Source: Acinetobacter sp. ANC 4178
Lineage (GTDB): Bacteria > Pseudomonadota > Gammaproteobacteria > Pseudomonadales > Moraxellaceae
Direction: 5' to 3'
NCBI RefSeq assembly: GCF_004331175.1
Contig: NZ_SJOD01000005.1
Span: forward strand, 281,243-345,242
Length of the DNA: 64,000 bases
The translations under genes and the position numbers were made by a program. Positions within the stretch are counted from its first letter, which is position 1. Each line of letters starts with the position of its first letter. Shown here one piece after another: positions 1 through 10,313 of the stretch. Below the pieces are notes generated by a model, which was not told where the DNA came from, made no database searches, and was given only the letters and a program-made list of their open reading frames with translations.

Positions 1-1242
<1,242 letters not shown>

Positions 1243-1265
1243 TTTTACACTTTCCTTTGATACAT

Positions 1266-1306
1266 AAAAAATAGGCTTAATCATTTATGATTAAGCCTAT
1301 TTTTTA
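1266..1306 (+). terminator. Intrinsic terminator after the aspartate decarboxylase gene
   Basis: A perfect 14-bp stem (AATAGGCTTAATCA and its complement) with a 4-base loop, followed by a run of T on the plus strand and preceded by A on the other side, so it could act in both directions. Confidence 0.85.
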
Positions 1307-1409
1307 AATCCAGCAAACTTTTAAGTCTGCGAAATGAGTTATCTCACAACATCTATTATGTGCCTAAAAGGAATTCCAAAACTACGGTACATCACCGAAA
1401 TAGCAAAAG

Positions 1410-1505
1410 GCAGATGATGGAATTTAGCTCAAGGGGCTGAAATAGCTAAGTGTAAGATTTGAAAATACGGACTGGAAGACCTCGCAAAATTTAGCGGGGT
1501 TTTTT
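1410..1505 (+). ncRNA. Possible small RNA ending in an intrinsic terminator
   Basis: No open frame of useful length lies between the decarboxylase terminator and the tRNA gene. There is a stem-loop with TTAGCT/AGCTAA arms (1424-1429, 1444-1449). After it comes a second hairpin (ACCTCGC at 1479-1485, GCGGGGT at 1494-1500) with a T-run, a plus-strand intrinsic terminator. The upstream gene already has its own terminator and the tRNA runs the other way, so this one lacks an obvious gene. A small RNA or an untranslated leftover of a lost gene are both possible. The 5' end is unknown. Confidence 0.25.
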
Positions 1506-1566
1506 ATTGCTACTTTTACGCCACTACGCCAAAGTAGTATTAAATTATCGATTTTATAATGATATA

Positions 1567-1643
1567 TGGTGCGCTCAGCGGGAATCGAACCCACGACCCC
1601 AAGCTTCGGAAACTTGTACTCTATCCAACTGAGCTATGAGCGC
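1567..1643 (-). tRNA. tRNA-Arg (anticodon CCG)
   Basis: The reverse complement folds into a full cloverleaf: acceptor GCGCTCA/TGAGCGC, D-stem GCTC/GAGT, anticodon stem CAAGT/GCTTG with loop TTCCGAA (anticodon CCG, decoding CGG), and T-arm GTGGG-TTCGATT-CCCGC. The 3' CCA is encoded (complement of 1567-1569). A TATCAT box on the minus strand (1652-1657) a few bases before the 5' end is a plausible -10. Confidence 0.95.
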
Positions 1644-1821
1644 GCGTGCACATGATAGCAAAAAAATAAAGAAGTGAAAGCAACTATATATAAATCATTC
1701 ATTTTTATGCTTAGAGTTTAATCAATGTTCTAAGCATGCAACGCAGTATTCCCTGTAATTTACTTGGTTTATTCATCAAGATCGCTCACAATAGTCACAC
1801 TCTATATGCTGTGAGAACTTC

Positions 1822-2757
1822 ATGACCGATGCATTACTGATCAGAGATTTGTCCAAAACTTATCGTAATGGCTTTCAAGCCCTTAAAGGAATTAATTTAA
1901 CCGTACCAGAAGGTGAGTTTTATGCACTTCTTGGACCGAACGGTGCTGGCAAATCGACGACCATCGGTATCATTAGTTCTTTAACCAAAAAGACCGCGGG
2001 CACTGTCGAAATTTTTGGTCATAATCTTGATACGCACCCATCACATGCCAAACAATGCCTAGGTGTTGTGCCACAAGAATTTAACTTTGGTCAGTTTGAA
2101 AAAACCTTCGATATTTTGGTGACTCAAGCAGGCTATTACGGTATTCCTCGTAAAATTGCTGAGCAACGTGCCGAACATTATTTAGAAAAATTAGGGCTTT
2201 GGGAAAAACGTAATACCCAAGGTCGAATGTTGTCAGGTGGTATGAAACGCCGACTGATGATTGCTCGTGCCATGATGCATGAACCAAAACTTTTGATTTT
2301 GGATGAACCTACTGCGGGTGTCGATATTGAGCTACGTCGTTCAATGTGGGACTTTCTGACTGAAATGAATGAAAATGGGACGTCCATCATTTTAACGACA
2401 CACTATTTAGAAGAAGCTGAAATGTTGTGTCGTCGCATTGCGATTATTGACCGTGGCGTGATTAAAGAAGACACCACAATGAAAGCCTTCCTTAATCAAT
2501 TACACGAAGAATCCTTTATTTTTGACTTGGCTGAGCCAATTCAACCCCTACATCTTGATATTATTGGGGTACGCTTCAATTTAATTGATCCCGTCACCCT
2601 TGAAGTCACCATGGACAAAGCCCACACCTTAAATCAATTATTCCAGTTACTTGAAGCACAAGGTATTCAAGTGAGTAGTATGCGAAATAAATCTAACCGC
2701 TTAGAAGAGCTGTTTGTCAGACTTGTGGAGAAAAATTTGGAAGGAGCGACACCATGA
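1822..2757 (+). CDS. yadG: ABC exporter ATP-binding protein (YadG-like)
   Basis: ATPase subunit of an ABC-2 type exporter; hydrolyses ATP at the inner face of the cytoplasmic membrane. Walker A GPNGAGKST (about residues 38-46), Q-loop near VPQEFN, signature LSGGMKRR (from about residue 137), Walker B LLILDEPTAG and the switch histidine in TTHYLEEAE are all intact. The 311-residue length includes the usual C-terminal extension of the DRA/YadG group. The stop overlaps the start of the permease gene by 4 bases (ATGA), so the two are translationally coupled. The exported substrate cannot be read from the sequence. Confidence 0.9.
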   Translation: MTDALLIRDLSKTYRNGFQALKGINLTVPEGEFYALLGPNGAGKSTTIGIISSLTKKTAGTVEIFGHNLDTHPSHAKQCLGVVPQEFNFGQFEKTFDILVTQAGYYGIPRKIAEQRAEHYLEKLGLWEKRNTQGRMLSGGMKRRLMIARAMMHEPKLLILDEPTAGVDIELRRSMWDFLTEMNENGTSIILTTHYLEEAEMLCRRIAIIDRGVIKEDTTMKAFLNQLHEESFIFDLAEPIQPLHLDIIGVRFNLIDPVTLEVTMDKAHTLNQLFQLLEAQGIQVSSMRNKSNRLEELFVRLVEKNLEGATP

Positions 2758-3527
2758 ACATGACTCAAATGCGTGTTGCCCTTTTCACATTAGTGCATAA
2801 AGAAGTTCGCCGCTTTATGCGAATTTGGCCGCAAACCCTATTACCACCAGCCATTACCATGAGTCTATATTTTGTGATTTTTGGTAATTTAGTCGGTTCA
2901 CGGATTGGTTCAATGGGCGGCTTTAGCTATATGCAATTTATTGTACCCGGCTTAATTATGATGGCGGTGATTACCAATAGCTATGCCAACGTTTCTTCTA
3001 GTTTCTTCAGTGCCAAATTCCAAAAAAGTATTGAAGAATTGATTATGAGTCCAGTCCCTTTACATTTAGTCCTTTGGGGTTATGTGTTGGGCGGATTATG
3101 TCGCGGAGTATTGGTGGGTATTATTGTCACCGCCATGAGCTTATTTTTTACTGACTTATATATTACCAACTGGTTTGTGACTATCTATACAGTGATTGTG
3201 ACCTCATTACTCTTTTCACTCGGCGGCTTTATTAACGCTGTTTATGCCAAATCTTTTGACGATATTTCCATTATTCCAACTTTTGTACTCACCCCTTTAA
3301 CTTATTTAGGCGGTGTGTTTTATGCCATCAGTGCACTTAGCCCATTTTGGCAGAATCTTTCTTTAATTAACCCTATTGTATATATGGTCAACGCTTTCCG
3401 TTTCGGAATTCTAGGTCATAGTGATGTGAACGTTTCTATTTCACTCACCGTAGTGACTTTATGTTGCGCTGTCCTTTATGGTATAGCGTATTATTTACTT
3501 TCTCGTGGCTCAGGAATGCGTGAATAA
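2754..3527 (+). CDS. yadH: ABC-2 type exporter permease (YadH-like)
   Basis: Membrane subunit of the exporter encoded just upstream. It has 257 residues with six hydrophobic segments and the ABC-2 layout: a cytoplasmic N-terminus (EVRRFMRIWPQTLLPP), the amphipathic stretch FQKSIEELIMSPVPLHLVLWGYVLGG, and the motif TFVLTPLTYLGGVFYAI near residue 175, typical of the family. The start overlaps the ATPase stop by 4 bases and the stop overlaps the queF start by one base, so yadG-yadH-queF form one transcription unit. The substrate is unknown; a link with queuosine is not implied by the family. Confidence 0.88.
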   Translation: MNMTQMRVALFTLVHKEVRRFMRIWPQTLLPPAITMSLYFVIFGNLVGSRIGSMGGFSYMQFIVPGLIMMAVITNSYANVSSSFFSAKFQKSIEELIMSPVPLHLVLWGYVLGGLCRGVLVGIIVTAMSLFFTDLYITNWFVTIYTVIVTSLLFSLGGFINAVYAKSFDDISIIPTFVLTPLTYLGGVFYAISALSPFWQNLSLINPIVYMVNAFRFGILGHSDVNVSISLTVVTLCCAVLYGIAYYLLSRGSGMRE

Positions 3528-4342
3528 TGAGTGTAGAACATTCTTTACTCGGTAAAGACACCCAATATCCATCAACATATCAACCAGATATTCTTTTTCC
3601 GATTGCTCGTGCACAATCACGTTCAAGCTATGCCCATATTGAAGGCATTCAACAGGGCAAAGACTGGTGGCATGTGTTTGAAATCTCTTGGCTCAATGCG
3701 CAAGGTATTCCACAAGTTGCGATTGGTCGCTTAACGCTGCCAGCATCTTCACCCAATTTAATTGAGTCCAAATCACTCAAACTTTATTTTAATAGTCTTA
3801 ACTTTACCCAATTCGACTCTGAAGCCACATTTATAGCTACTGTAGAAAAAGATTTATCTGCGGCAGCAGGTGCTACAGTAACAATTCAATTGTTCCAAGT
3901 GGATGATTTAGCCATTCATCAGCCCGAAGGCATCTGTATTGATGACTTCGTCCCTGAACGTTTGGAAAATCAACCCGATGCTTCCCTGCTCAGTTTCGAT
4001 GGTGAAAATACAGACAATCTAGAAGTACAACTCTATTCACATTTACTGCGCAGTAACTGCCCTGTGACAGGTCAACCCGATTGGGGTACGGTATTTATCC
4101 GTTATCAGGGTAAAAAGCCTTGTTATCGTTCACTTTTAGCCTATATTATCTCTTACCGCCAGCATAATGGTTTCCATGAGCAATGTGTTGAACAGATGTT
4201 TGCCGATATCTGGCAAAATCTACAGCCTGAAAAGCTTATGGTTTATGCAGCTTATACCCGCCGAGGTGGTTTAGACATCAACCCTTGTCGAGTATCGGAT
4301 TTAACATGGATGCCTCGCCCAATTCGCTTGGCGCGACAATAA
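3527..4342 (+). CDS. queF: NADPH-dependent 7-cyano-7-deazaguanine reductase (QueF, long form)
   Basis: Reduces preQ0 to preQ1 in queuosine biosynthesis, cytoplasmic. At 271 residues it is the duplicated (YqcD-like) long form. The QueF signature ESKSLKLYFNSLN lies in the N-terminal half. The catalytic cysteine is C178 in SNCPVTGQPDWG, with the proton-relay aspartate D185 seven residues later, the same spacing as in E. coli QueF. The ATG overlaps the last base of the permease stop. No other queuosine gene is in the window. Confidence 0.95.
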   Translation: MSVEHSLLGKDTQYPSTYQPDILFPIARAQSRSSYAHIEGIQQGKDWWHVFEISWLNAQGIPQVAIGRLTLPASSPNLIESKSLKLYFNSLNFTQFDSEATFIATVEKDLSAAAGATVTIQLFQVDDLAIHQPEGICIDDFVPERLENQPDASLLSFDGENTDNLEVQLYSHLLRSNCPVTGQPDWGTVFIRYQGKKPCYRSLLAYIISYRQHNGFHEQCVEQMFADIWQNLQPEKLMVYAAYTRRGGLDINPCRVSDLTWMPRPIRLARQ

Positions 4343-4369
4343 AATGAATAATACTGAGGTTAAATAACA

Positions 4370-5020
4370 ATGCCTTTTTTTGGTTTTGTCCCTTCTGAAA
4401 CACTATTAAATAGTATTCAAACTGGCCAGCAAAAGAAAAATTCGAGTGAAGTGCTCTACCCTTTACGTGACCAAACTGCTTTATTGATTAATGATGAAAT
4501 TATTGACGCCATTTTAACGGAGTTAGTTCGTCGTTTTCCGCCGAGTGATAAACGTGATACTGCGGAAAAATTGGCAGGTTACATTAAATCAACTGTTGCG
4601 GTGCTCTTGAAACAACTTTTAAGTAAAGCGTCCAATGATGTGGTGAAACAATCGATTGAGTTTTCTGAAAAAAGCTTGTTCAAAGATGCACAAGGTCAAT
4701 ATCGCGTAGGTGAAAATTTAGATGCCAGCTTGGTGACTAATTTAAAGACCTCGTTTGCTGATATTCGTGCAGGTGGTGATACCAATAAAGCCGTTTTGGT
4801 TGAATTGTACAAACAGTTCGCAGAAGCGACTGTACGTCATTTCATGAATGATTTTAACAAAACCCTCGATTTAGGCATGATTAAACGTAAAGCAGCGGAT
4901 ATTGGCTCTGCAGCGGTTATTAAAGCAGTGCATATCGCAATTGATAAAATCTTCCCTCACTTAACCAAGGAAGAACTCACTATTTTGGCAGAGTATCACG
5001 ATACTCTATTCCATCATTGA
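4370..5020 (+). CDS. Conserved hypothetical protein, 216 residues
   Basis: I do not recognise this family. The protein appears soluble and mainly helical: no signal peptide and no membrane segment. It begins MPFFGFVPSETLLNS and contains long amphipathic helices rich in K, D and E (residues about 40-110 and 150-215). It lies 27 bases after queF in the same orientation and may be co-transcribed, and it is closed by a strong terminator. Codon use and reading-frame integrity look like a normal expressed gene. Confidence 0.7.
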   Translation: MPFFGFVPSETLLNSIQTGQQKKNSSEVLYPLRDQTALLINDEIIDAILTELVRRFPPSDKRDTAEKLAGYIKSTVAVLLKQLLSKASNDVVKQSIEFSEKSLFKDAQGQYRVGENLDASLVTNLKTSFADIRAGGDTNKAVLVELYKQFAEATVRHFMNDFNKTLDLGMIKRKAADIGSAAVIKAVHIAIDKIFPHLTKEELTILAEYHDTLFHH

Positions 5021-5040
5021 TAGAAAATTAAACTATCGGA

Positions 5041-5066
5041 AACCTAGCTTTTGCTAGGTTTTTTTA
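5041..5066 (+). terminator. Intrinsic terminator of the yadGH-queF unit
   Basis: Stem AACCTAGC/GCTAGGTT with a TTTT loop followed by six or more T. Confidence 0.88.
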
Positions 5067-5156
5067 TTGCTAAATATTGATATACAGTCTGTACACACAG
5101 GTATAAGGTAGCAGGCGAAAAATACTGTCTAAAACTTTATTCTATCCATATCTTCC

Positions 5157-6299
5157 ATGACTACTCCTCCACAGTCCAAATTCTTACGTCATGCACCCCG
5201 TGACGGCTTAAGTACAACTTCATTACCTTCGAAGTGGCACAAATTGCACCTCGACCCATGGTTATGCCTCTATTTATTGCTCACTGCACTATTAGGCTTA
5301 ACGGTGCTCTATAGCGCTTCAGAGCAAGATTGGGGTTTAGTGTCCAAACAAGCCATTAGTTTCACCATTGGTTTTTTCACCATGTTAGGTTTGGCTCAAG
5401 TTCCACCAAAGGTTTATCAATCTTTTGCACCTTATCTATATATAGTGGCACTGTTGTCACTTATTGGGGTCAAACTCTTTGGCGAAGTACGTTTAGGTGC
5501 ACAACGCTGGATTGACATTCCTGGGCTAGGTAGCGTACAACCCAGTGAATTTATGAAAATTGCCATGCCCTTGATGATTGCATGGTTTTTAGCAAGACGA
5601 CCACTACCCCCAAAAATTGGGCAGATTGGCATTTGTCTGATCTTTATTGGCATCCCTTTTATTTTAATTGCTGAACAGCCCGATCTTGGTACGTCATTAT
5701 TGGTACTTTCCAGTGGGATCTTTGTTTTATTCCTCAGTGGCTTATCTTGGCGTTTAATTGCAACTGCATTCGGACTCGCAGCACTGATTATTCCTATTGC
5801 TTGGCAATTTTTACTGCATGATTATCAACGACAACGGGTGTTAACTTTGATCCATCCCGAAGCCGATGCACTGGGTACAGGTTGGAATATTATTCAATCA
5901 GAAACTGCGATTGGATCTGGCGGCATTTCGGGTAAAGGCTATTTATTAGGCACTCAATCGCACTTACATTTTTTACCAGAAGGTCATACCGATTTTATTA
6001 TTGCTGCATTTTCTGAGGAATTTGGGCTAATTGGTATTATCATATTGATTGTATTGTACTTTGCGATCATTAGCCGAACGTTTCAAATTGGATTAAACAG
6101 TTTTCATAACTTTGGCCGTTTAGTGGCAAGCAGTTTTGCTTTGTCATTTTTTGTATATGTCTTTGTCAATGCGGGCATGGTCAGTGGTATTTTACCCGTA
6201 GTGGGTGTGCCTTTACCTTTTATGAGTTATGGCGGTACTGCAATTATTACTTTAATGGCCACTTTTGGCGTTGTGATGTCAATTCATACACATCGATAA
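5157..6299 (+). CDS. rodA: RodA, peptidoglycan glycosyltransferase (SEDS family)
   Basis: Polymerises lipid II into glycan strands during cell elongation, with PBP2 as partner; inner membrane. It has 380 residues and about ten transmembrane segments. SEDS hallmarks are present: the RWIDIPGLGSVQPSEFMKIAMP block near residues 117-140, AEQPDLGTSLL, and the late FLPEGHTDFIIAAFSEEFG and LPFMSYGG motifs. The GHTDFI wording separates RodA from FtsW. It is the first gene of a rodA-mltB pair (gap 20 bases) with rlpA further on. The gene for PBP2 (mrdA), often next door in other species, is not in the window. Confidence 0.95.
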   Translation: MTTPPQSKFLRHAPRDGLSTTSLPSKWHKLHLDPWLCLYLLLTALLGLTVLYSASEQDWGLVSKQAISFTIGFFTMLGLAQVPPKVYQSFAPYLYIVALLSLIGVKLFGEVRLGAQRWIDIPGLGSVQPSEFMKIAMPLMIAWFLARRPLPPKIGQIGICLIFIGIPFILIAEQPDLGTSLLVLSSGIFVLFLSGLSWRLIATAFGLAALIIPIAWQFLLHDYQRQRVLTLIHPEADALGTGWNIIQSETAIGSGGISGKGYLLGTQSHLHFLPEGHTDFIIAAFSEEFGLIGIIILIVLYFAIISRTFQIGLNSFHNFGRLVASSFALSFFVYVFVNAGMVSGILPVVGVPLPFMSYGGTAIITLMATFGVVMSIHTHR

Positions 6300-6319
6300 T
6301 TTTTTAGGATTTAACCTAT

Positions 6320-7321
6320 ATGACACATTTGTCTATTAATAAAAAACTGAAGCGTTTATTTTTACTTATTGGTACATTTTCAGCTACCAGTTTTTGCCAA
6401 GCCAATGATTTTGCAAATGATCCTCAATATTCCAGTTTTAAACAAAAAACCATGCAAAGCTATGGTTTAACTGCTGAGCAAGTCGATTGGGCAATGAATG
6501 GCTCCCGCAATCTTCCAAACATTATCAATATTATGAACCGACCAGGTGAAAGTAAACCCTGGTATGACTATAAAACCAATTTCATGTCGGAAAGCACCAT
6601 TCAACGTGGCGTTCAATTCAAAAATCAATATGCAGACACATTAAACCGAGCTGAACAGCAATTTGGTGTTCCACAATCGGTAATTTTGGGCATTTTAGGC
6701 GTAGAAACAGGTTTTGGTGCCAATAAAGGTAATTTCATTACCCGAGACGCATTAGCAACGCTTGCATTTGGCTATGAACGTCGCGCTGCCTATTTCCAAG
6801 ATGAACTGTCTGCACTGATTGCATGGACGTATAAAGACGGTGTGCCGACAAACTCTGTTGTAGGGTCTTATGCTGGTGCAATTGGCTATCCACAATTTAT
6901 GCCCAGTAACATTCCTAAATATGGTGTGGACTACGATGGTAATGGTCATATTGACCTGAGAAATTCAGCCGTCGATGCCATTGGTTCTATTGCAAACTAT
7001 TTAGCACAACATGGCTGGCAACGAAATCAACCGATTGGTTTTGCTGCACGTTATACAGGTTCAACCCCTGATACCATTATTGCTAAAAATCTAGAACAAC
7101 CGACCCCCTACGGCGTATTAAAACCGCAGGGTATTTCACCCATCAATCCAGTGGTGCAAATTGATGATTTAGATATGGTTAATGTCATTCAACTTCAAGA
7201 GAATTATGGCTCGATTTACTATATTACTTACCCGAATTTTCAAGTCATTACCACTTATAATAAGAGCCGCATGTATGCCACTGCTGTATGGCAATTAGGC
7301 ACTGAAATCGCTAGCCGTTAA
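6320..7321 (+). CDS. mltB: MltB, lytic murein transglycosylase B
   Basis: Cleaves the glycan strand of peptidoglycan to 1,6-anhydromuramyl products; periplasmic. It has 333 residues. An N-terminal signal peptide ends near CQA-ND; the cysteine there lacks a good lipobox, so the protein is probably soluble rather than the lipoprotein form known in E. coli. The catalytic glutamate is E129 in GVETGFGANKG, and the substrate-binding segment YPQFMPSN follows about 60 residues later, both diagnostic for GH103. It is 20 bases downstream of rodA, which fits coupling of synthesis and remodelling in the wall. Confidence 0.93.
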   Translation: MTHLSINKKLKRLFLLIGTFSATSFCQANDFANDPQYSSFKQKTMQSYGLTAEQVDWAMNGSRNLPNIINIMNRPGESKPWYDYKTNFMSESTIQRGVQFKNQYADTLNRAEQQFGVPQSVILGILGVETGFGANKGNFITRDALATLAFGYERRAAYFQDELSALIAWTYKDGVPTNSVVGSYAGAIGYPQFMPSNIPKYGVDYDGNGHIDLRNSAVDAIGSIANYLAQHGWQRNQPIGFAARYTGSTPDTIIAKNLEQPTPYGVLKPQGISPINPVVQIDDLDMVNVIQLQENYGSIYYITYPNFQVITTYNKSRMYATAVWQLGTEIASR

Positions 7322-7613
7322 GGTTAGCTTTTAATTTAAATAAAAATGTCAATCTTTTTTTTAGCAACAATGTGCATAAAATGTGCAAATTAAATATTTA
7401 GTTACAATACTGTATATTTATTAACCATAAAACAATTTAATTACCTACTTTTTGTAAAGATTTCGGTATAAAGACTAGACACCTTCACTGCGGCATGAAT
7501 ATTATCCATCTCGTCAAATGTAGTTGCACAAGTGAATAAATCGACCCGTTTGCTTGTAATTCAAGGTTTTACTGCTGAATTACTACTCTGCAAACCCGTC
7601 TTTAGGAGATTTT
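7322..7613. other. Intergenic region mltB-rlpA
   Basis: AT-rich spacer of about 290 bases with no open frame and no clear terminator hairpin. It probably holds the rlpA promoter; I could not fix a convincing -35/-10 pair. Confidence 0.4.
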
Positions 7614-8225
7614 ATGCATTCTTCAGTGAAATATATTCTTGCCATAGCGACCACGTTCGCCCTGACCCAGTCTGAGGCTGAATTGGTTCAATCATCGTCA
7701 TTAAATAATGACAATGATAATTCACGTTTAGCAGCACGTGTTTTAAACAAAGATGCTCAGAGTTTTAACTCTCACTTTTCAAATCTAAATAGCCTTTCAA
7801 TTACTGAGAGTTCTGGAGATAAAATTCGCCGCGAAACCATTGCAGCGAAAATTGAAATCCCAGCAAATGAGCCTTCAGTCATTGACAAGTTAAATGATGT
7901 TGCGTCAAACACAGTTCGTCAATTTAGCCAAACTGGTGTAGCTTCATGGTATGGTCGTCAGTTCCATGGTCGTAAAACTGCAAATGGTGAAACATTTGAC
8001 ATGAATGCGTTAACAGCCGCTCATCGTAGCCTGCCACTTAATTGCTACATTCGTGTGACCAACAAAAACAACGGCAAAAGCGTAGTTGTTAAAGTCAATG
8101 ACCGTGGTCCATTCCATGGCAACCGTGTGGTCGATCTTTCTTATGGTGCTGCCAAACAGCTTGGTATTACCAATGCAGGGACAGCAAAAGTAAGTATTGA
8201 ACGCGTTGCAGGCCCCAACTCTTAA
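7614..8225 (+). CDS. rlpA: RlpA-type septal ring lytic transglycosylase
   Basis: Double-psi beta-barrel protein that acts on denuded glycan strands at the septum. It has 203 residues with an N-terminal signal sequence (about residues 1-22), a low-complexity linker, and the C-terminal DPBB domain from TGVASWYGRQFHGRKTANGE. The catalytic glutamate (ANGETFD) and aspartate (KVNDRGPF) of characterised RlpA are both present. There is no lipobox cysteine and no SPOR domain, so it is a short, soluble periplasmic version. The start is supported by TTTAGGAG seven bases upstream. Confidence 0.88.
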   Translation: MHSSVKYILAIATTFALTQSEAELVQSSSLNNDNDNSRLAARVLNKDAQSFNSHFSNLNSLSITESSGDKIRRETIAAKIEIPANEPSVIDKLNDVASNTVRQFSQTGVASWYGRQFHGRKTANGETFDMNALTAAHRSLPLNCYIRVTNKNNGKSVVVKVNDRGPFHGNRVVDLSYGAAKQLGITNAGTAKVSIERVAGPNS

Positions 8226-8251
8226 TTTCACAGATGCACAATACATTTGAC

Positions 8252-8279
8252 AAAAAGCCACATCTCAGTGGCTTTTTTT
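8252..8279 (+). terminator. Intrinsic terminator of rlpA
   Basis: Stem AAAAAGCCAC/GTGGCTTTTT with a 6-base loop and a T-run. Confidence 0.85.
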
Positions 8280-8353
8280 ATTTTCTCATTTAATTAATAT
8301 GTTATTTTAAAAAAAAGACAATAAATCGACGACCTGTGGGGGGAAACGATCTA

Positions 8354-10132
8354 ATGACAAAATCAATCCAATATTTAACAATTTCACATTTAAAAGTTTT
8401 TGCTGTGCTCAGTACGGTTTTATTGTCTGCTTGTAGTTACTCCATCTCAAAGCATATCCATCGCGGTCAAAAAATAGACCCCAGACAAGATTCTACTTTT
8501 ATTCTGCATGGCGGTCCCATTCTTACTATGCAAGGCGATACCCCGACTTACGTAGAAGCGATGTTGGTCGAAAATGGGATGATCAAATTTACTGGCTCTC
8601 TTGCTGATGCCAAACGACTCAATTTGCGTGCTCAACGATTTAACTTAAAAAATCATACTGTGATTCCCGGACTCATCGATGCGCACAGCCATGCTAATAG
8701 CGTCGGCTTACAGCAAACTGTTGCCAATCTTTATTCTCCCCCAGATGGCAAAGTCACCGATATCCCCTCTTTAATTCAAGCAATGCAAGCATGGAAAAAT
8801 AATAATCCCACCTTTATTCAACAAGCTTCGGGGTGGATTATTGGCAATGGATATGATGATGCCCAATTAAAAGAACAACGCCATCCTACCGCTAAGGAAC
8901 TGGATGAAATCTCAACCGAACAACCTGTGATTGTTTTACATCAATCTGGTCATTTGGCTACAGTTAATACCAAAGCACTCAAACTACTCAAAATTGATGC
9001 CCAAACCCCAAATCCAACTGGTGGAGTTATTCGTCGTAAAGCTAATTCTAAAGAACCCAATGGTGTACTTGAAGAAAGTGTAGTTTTTAAAGCCATGATC
9101 CAAATTTTCCAGCATATGCCACCCGAAACCATGGAAAACATGGCGCTGACGGCTGTTCAGACTTATGTCAAAAATGGATACACCACCATTCAAGAAGGTC
9201 GAGCAGATGCAGGGACTTCAGAAATGTGGCGAGATTTAGCGAAAAATGGCAAATTGCCAGTAGATTTGGTGGTCTATCCAGATATCAGCACCGAAAAAAA
9301 CTATATGCTGCAACATGGCACTACTCGGGAATATAAACACCATTATAGAATTGGGGGCGTCAAAATTAGTCTGGATGGATCTCCACAAGGTAAAACTGCT
9401 TGGCTCACCAAACCCTATCTAGTCCCGCCTGAAGGTCAAAAAAAATCTTATCGGGGTTATGCAGCCTTCCCACAACAAAGTACGGTACAAAATCTGATTG
9501 ATTTAGCTTTTCAAAATAATTGGCAAATTTTAGCGCACGCCAATGGCGATGCTGCAATTGATCAATATTTAAATACCATTGAGAAAGCTACAGCTAAATT
9601 TCCAACCCAAGATCGGCGCAATGTGATTATTCACGCACAAACCATGCGCGAAGACCAATTGGATAAGGCCAAAGAATTGAAGCTCATTCCGTCTTTCTTC
9701 TCTCTGCATACTTATTACTGGGGAGACTGGCACATTCATGAGACTTTAGGTCTACAACGTGCTCAAAATATTTCCCCTACTGGCTCAGCTTTAAGAAAAG
9801 GGATTTTATTTACCGAACATCATGATGCACCCGTCATTCCTCCAAATAGCATGATGACTTTGGACACCACCGTAAACCGTGTGACCCGTAGCGGTAAAAT
9901 TTTAGGTGCGGATCAACGTGTCAATCCTTATCTTGCGCTCAAGAGCATGACCAGTTGGGCTGCCTATCAATATTTTGAAGAAGACAGCAAAGGTACACTG
10001 GCTGCTGGGAAATTAGCTGACTTTGTGATTCTAGATAAGAACCCGATGACGGTACCTAGCGATCAGATCAAAAATATTAAAGTGCTTGCGACCTTTAAAG
10101 AAGGCAAAGAAATTTTTCATGCAGGAAATTAA
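8354..10132 (+). CDS. Amidohydrolase family 3 (YtcJ-like) lipoprotein
   Basis: Metal-dependent hydrolase of the amidohydrolase superfamily, probably on the periplasmic face of a membrane. The ATG at 8354 is chosen over an upstream GTG because of a GGGGGG-AA ribosome site about 10 bases before it. It also gives a clean lipoprotein signal ending in LLSAC (lipidated cysteine near residue 27). Metal-site motifs: GLIDAHSHAN (HxH), a possible later ligand in IIHAQTM, and FTEHHDAPV near residue 490 with the last aspartate. The C-terminal ADFVILDKNPM beta-sandwich return is typical of the family. Substrate unknown; lipidation is unusual for this mostly cytosolic family. Confidence 0.85.
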   Translation: MTKSIQYLTISHLKVFAVLSTVLLSACSYSISKHIHRGQKIDPRQDSTFILHGGPILTMQGDTPTYVEAMLVENGMIKFTGSLADAKRLNLRAQRFNLKNHTVIPGLIDAHSHANSVGLQQTVANLYSPPDGKVTDIPSLIQAMQAWKNNNPTFIQQASGWIIGNGYDDAQLKEQRHPTAKELDEISTEQPVIVLHQSGHLATVNTKALKLLKIDAQTPNPTGGVIRRKANSKEPNGVLEESVVFKAMIQIFQHMPPETMENMALTAVQTYVKNGYTTIQEGRADAGTSEMWRDLAKNGKLPVDLVVYPDISTEKNYMLQHGTTREYKHHYRIGGVKISLDGSPQGKTAWLTKPYLVPPEGQKKSYRGYAAFPQQSTVQNLIDLAFQNNWQILAHANGDAAIDQYLNTIEKATAKFPTQDRRNVIIHAQTMREDQLDKAKELKLIPSFFSLHTYYWGDWHIHETLGLQRAQNISPTGSALRKGILFTEHHDAPVIPPNSMMTLDTTVNRVTRSGKILGADQRVNPYLALKSMTSWAAYQYFEEDSKGTLAAGKLADFVILDKNPMTVPSDQIKNIKVLATFKEGKEIFHAGN

Positions 10133-10152
10133 ATTTGTGAAGACCAACTTAA

Positions 10153-10181
10153 AACGCAGTTCAAACTAATTGAACTGCGTT
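10153..10181 (+). terminator. Strong hairpin after the amidohydrolase gene
   Basis: Perfect 12-bp stem (AACGCAGTTCAA and complement) with a 5-base loop, 20 bases after the stop. It lacks a clear T-run, so termination may be weak or factor-assisted. Confidence 0.55.
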
Positions 10182-10313
10182 ACTGCATAACAAAACAAAT
10201 GATAGAAACGGGCTAAAATTTAATTTCAAATTTTGACCTCGTTTGTTTTCTATTTTATAGTTTCTCAAGAACAAGGATATAAAAAATACAATAAGCATTT
10301 GCAGGAGCAACGC

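Noticed and set aside
8336..8353. GTG start of the amidohydrolase lipoprotein
   Set aside because: It overlaps the G-rich ribosome site of the ATG at 8354, and the ATG gives a normal lipoprotein signal.
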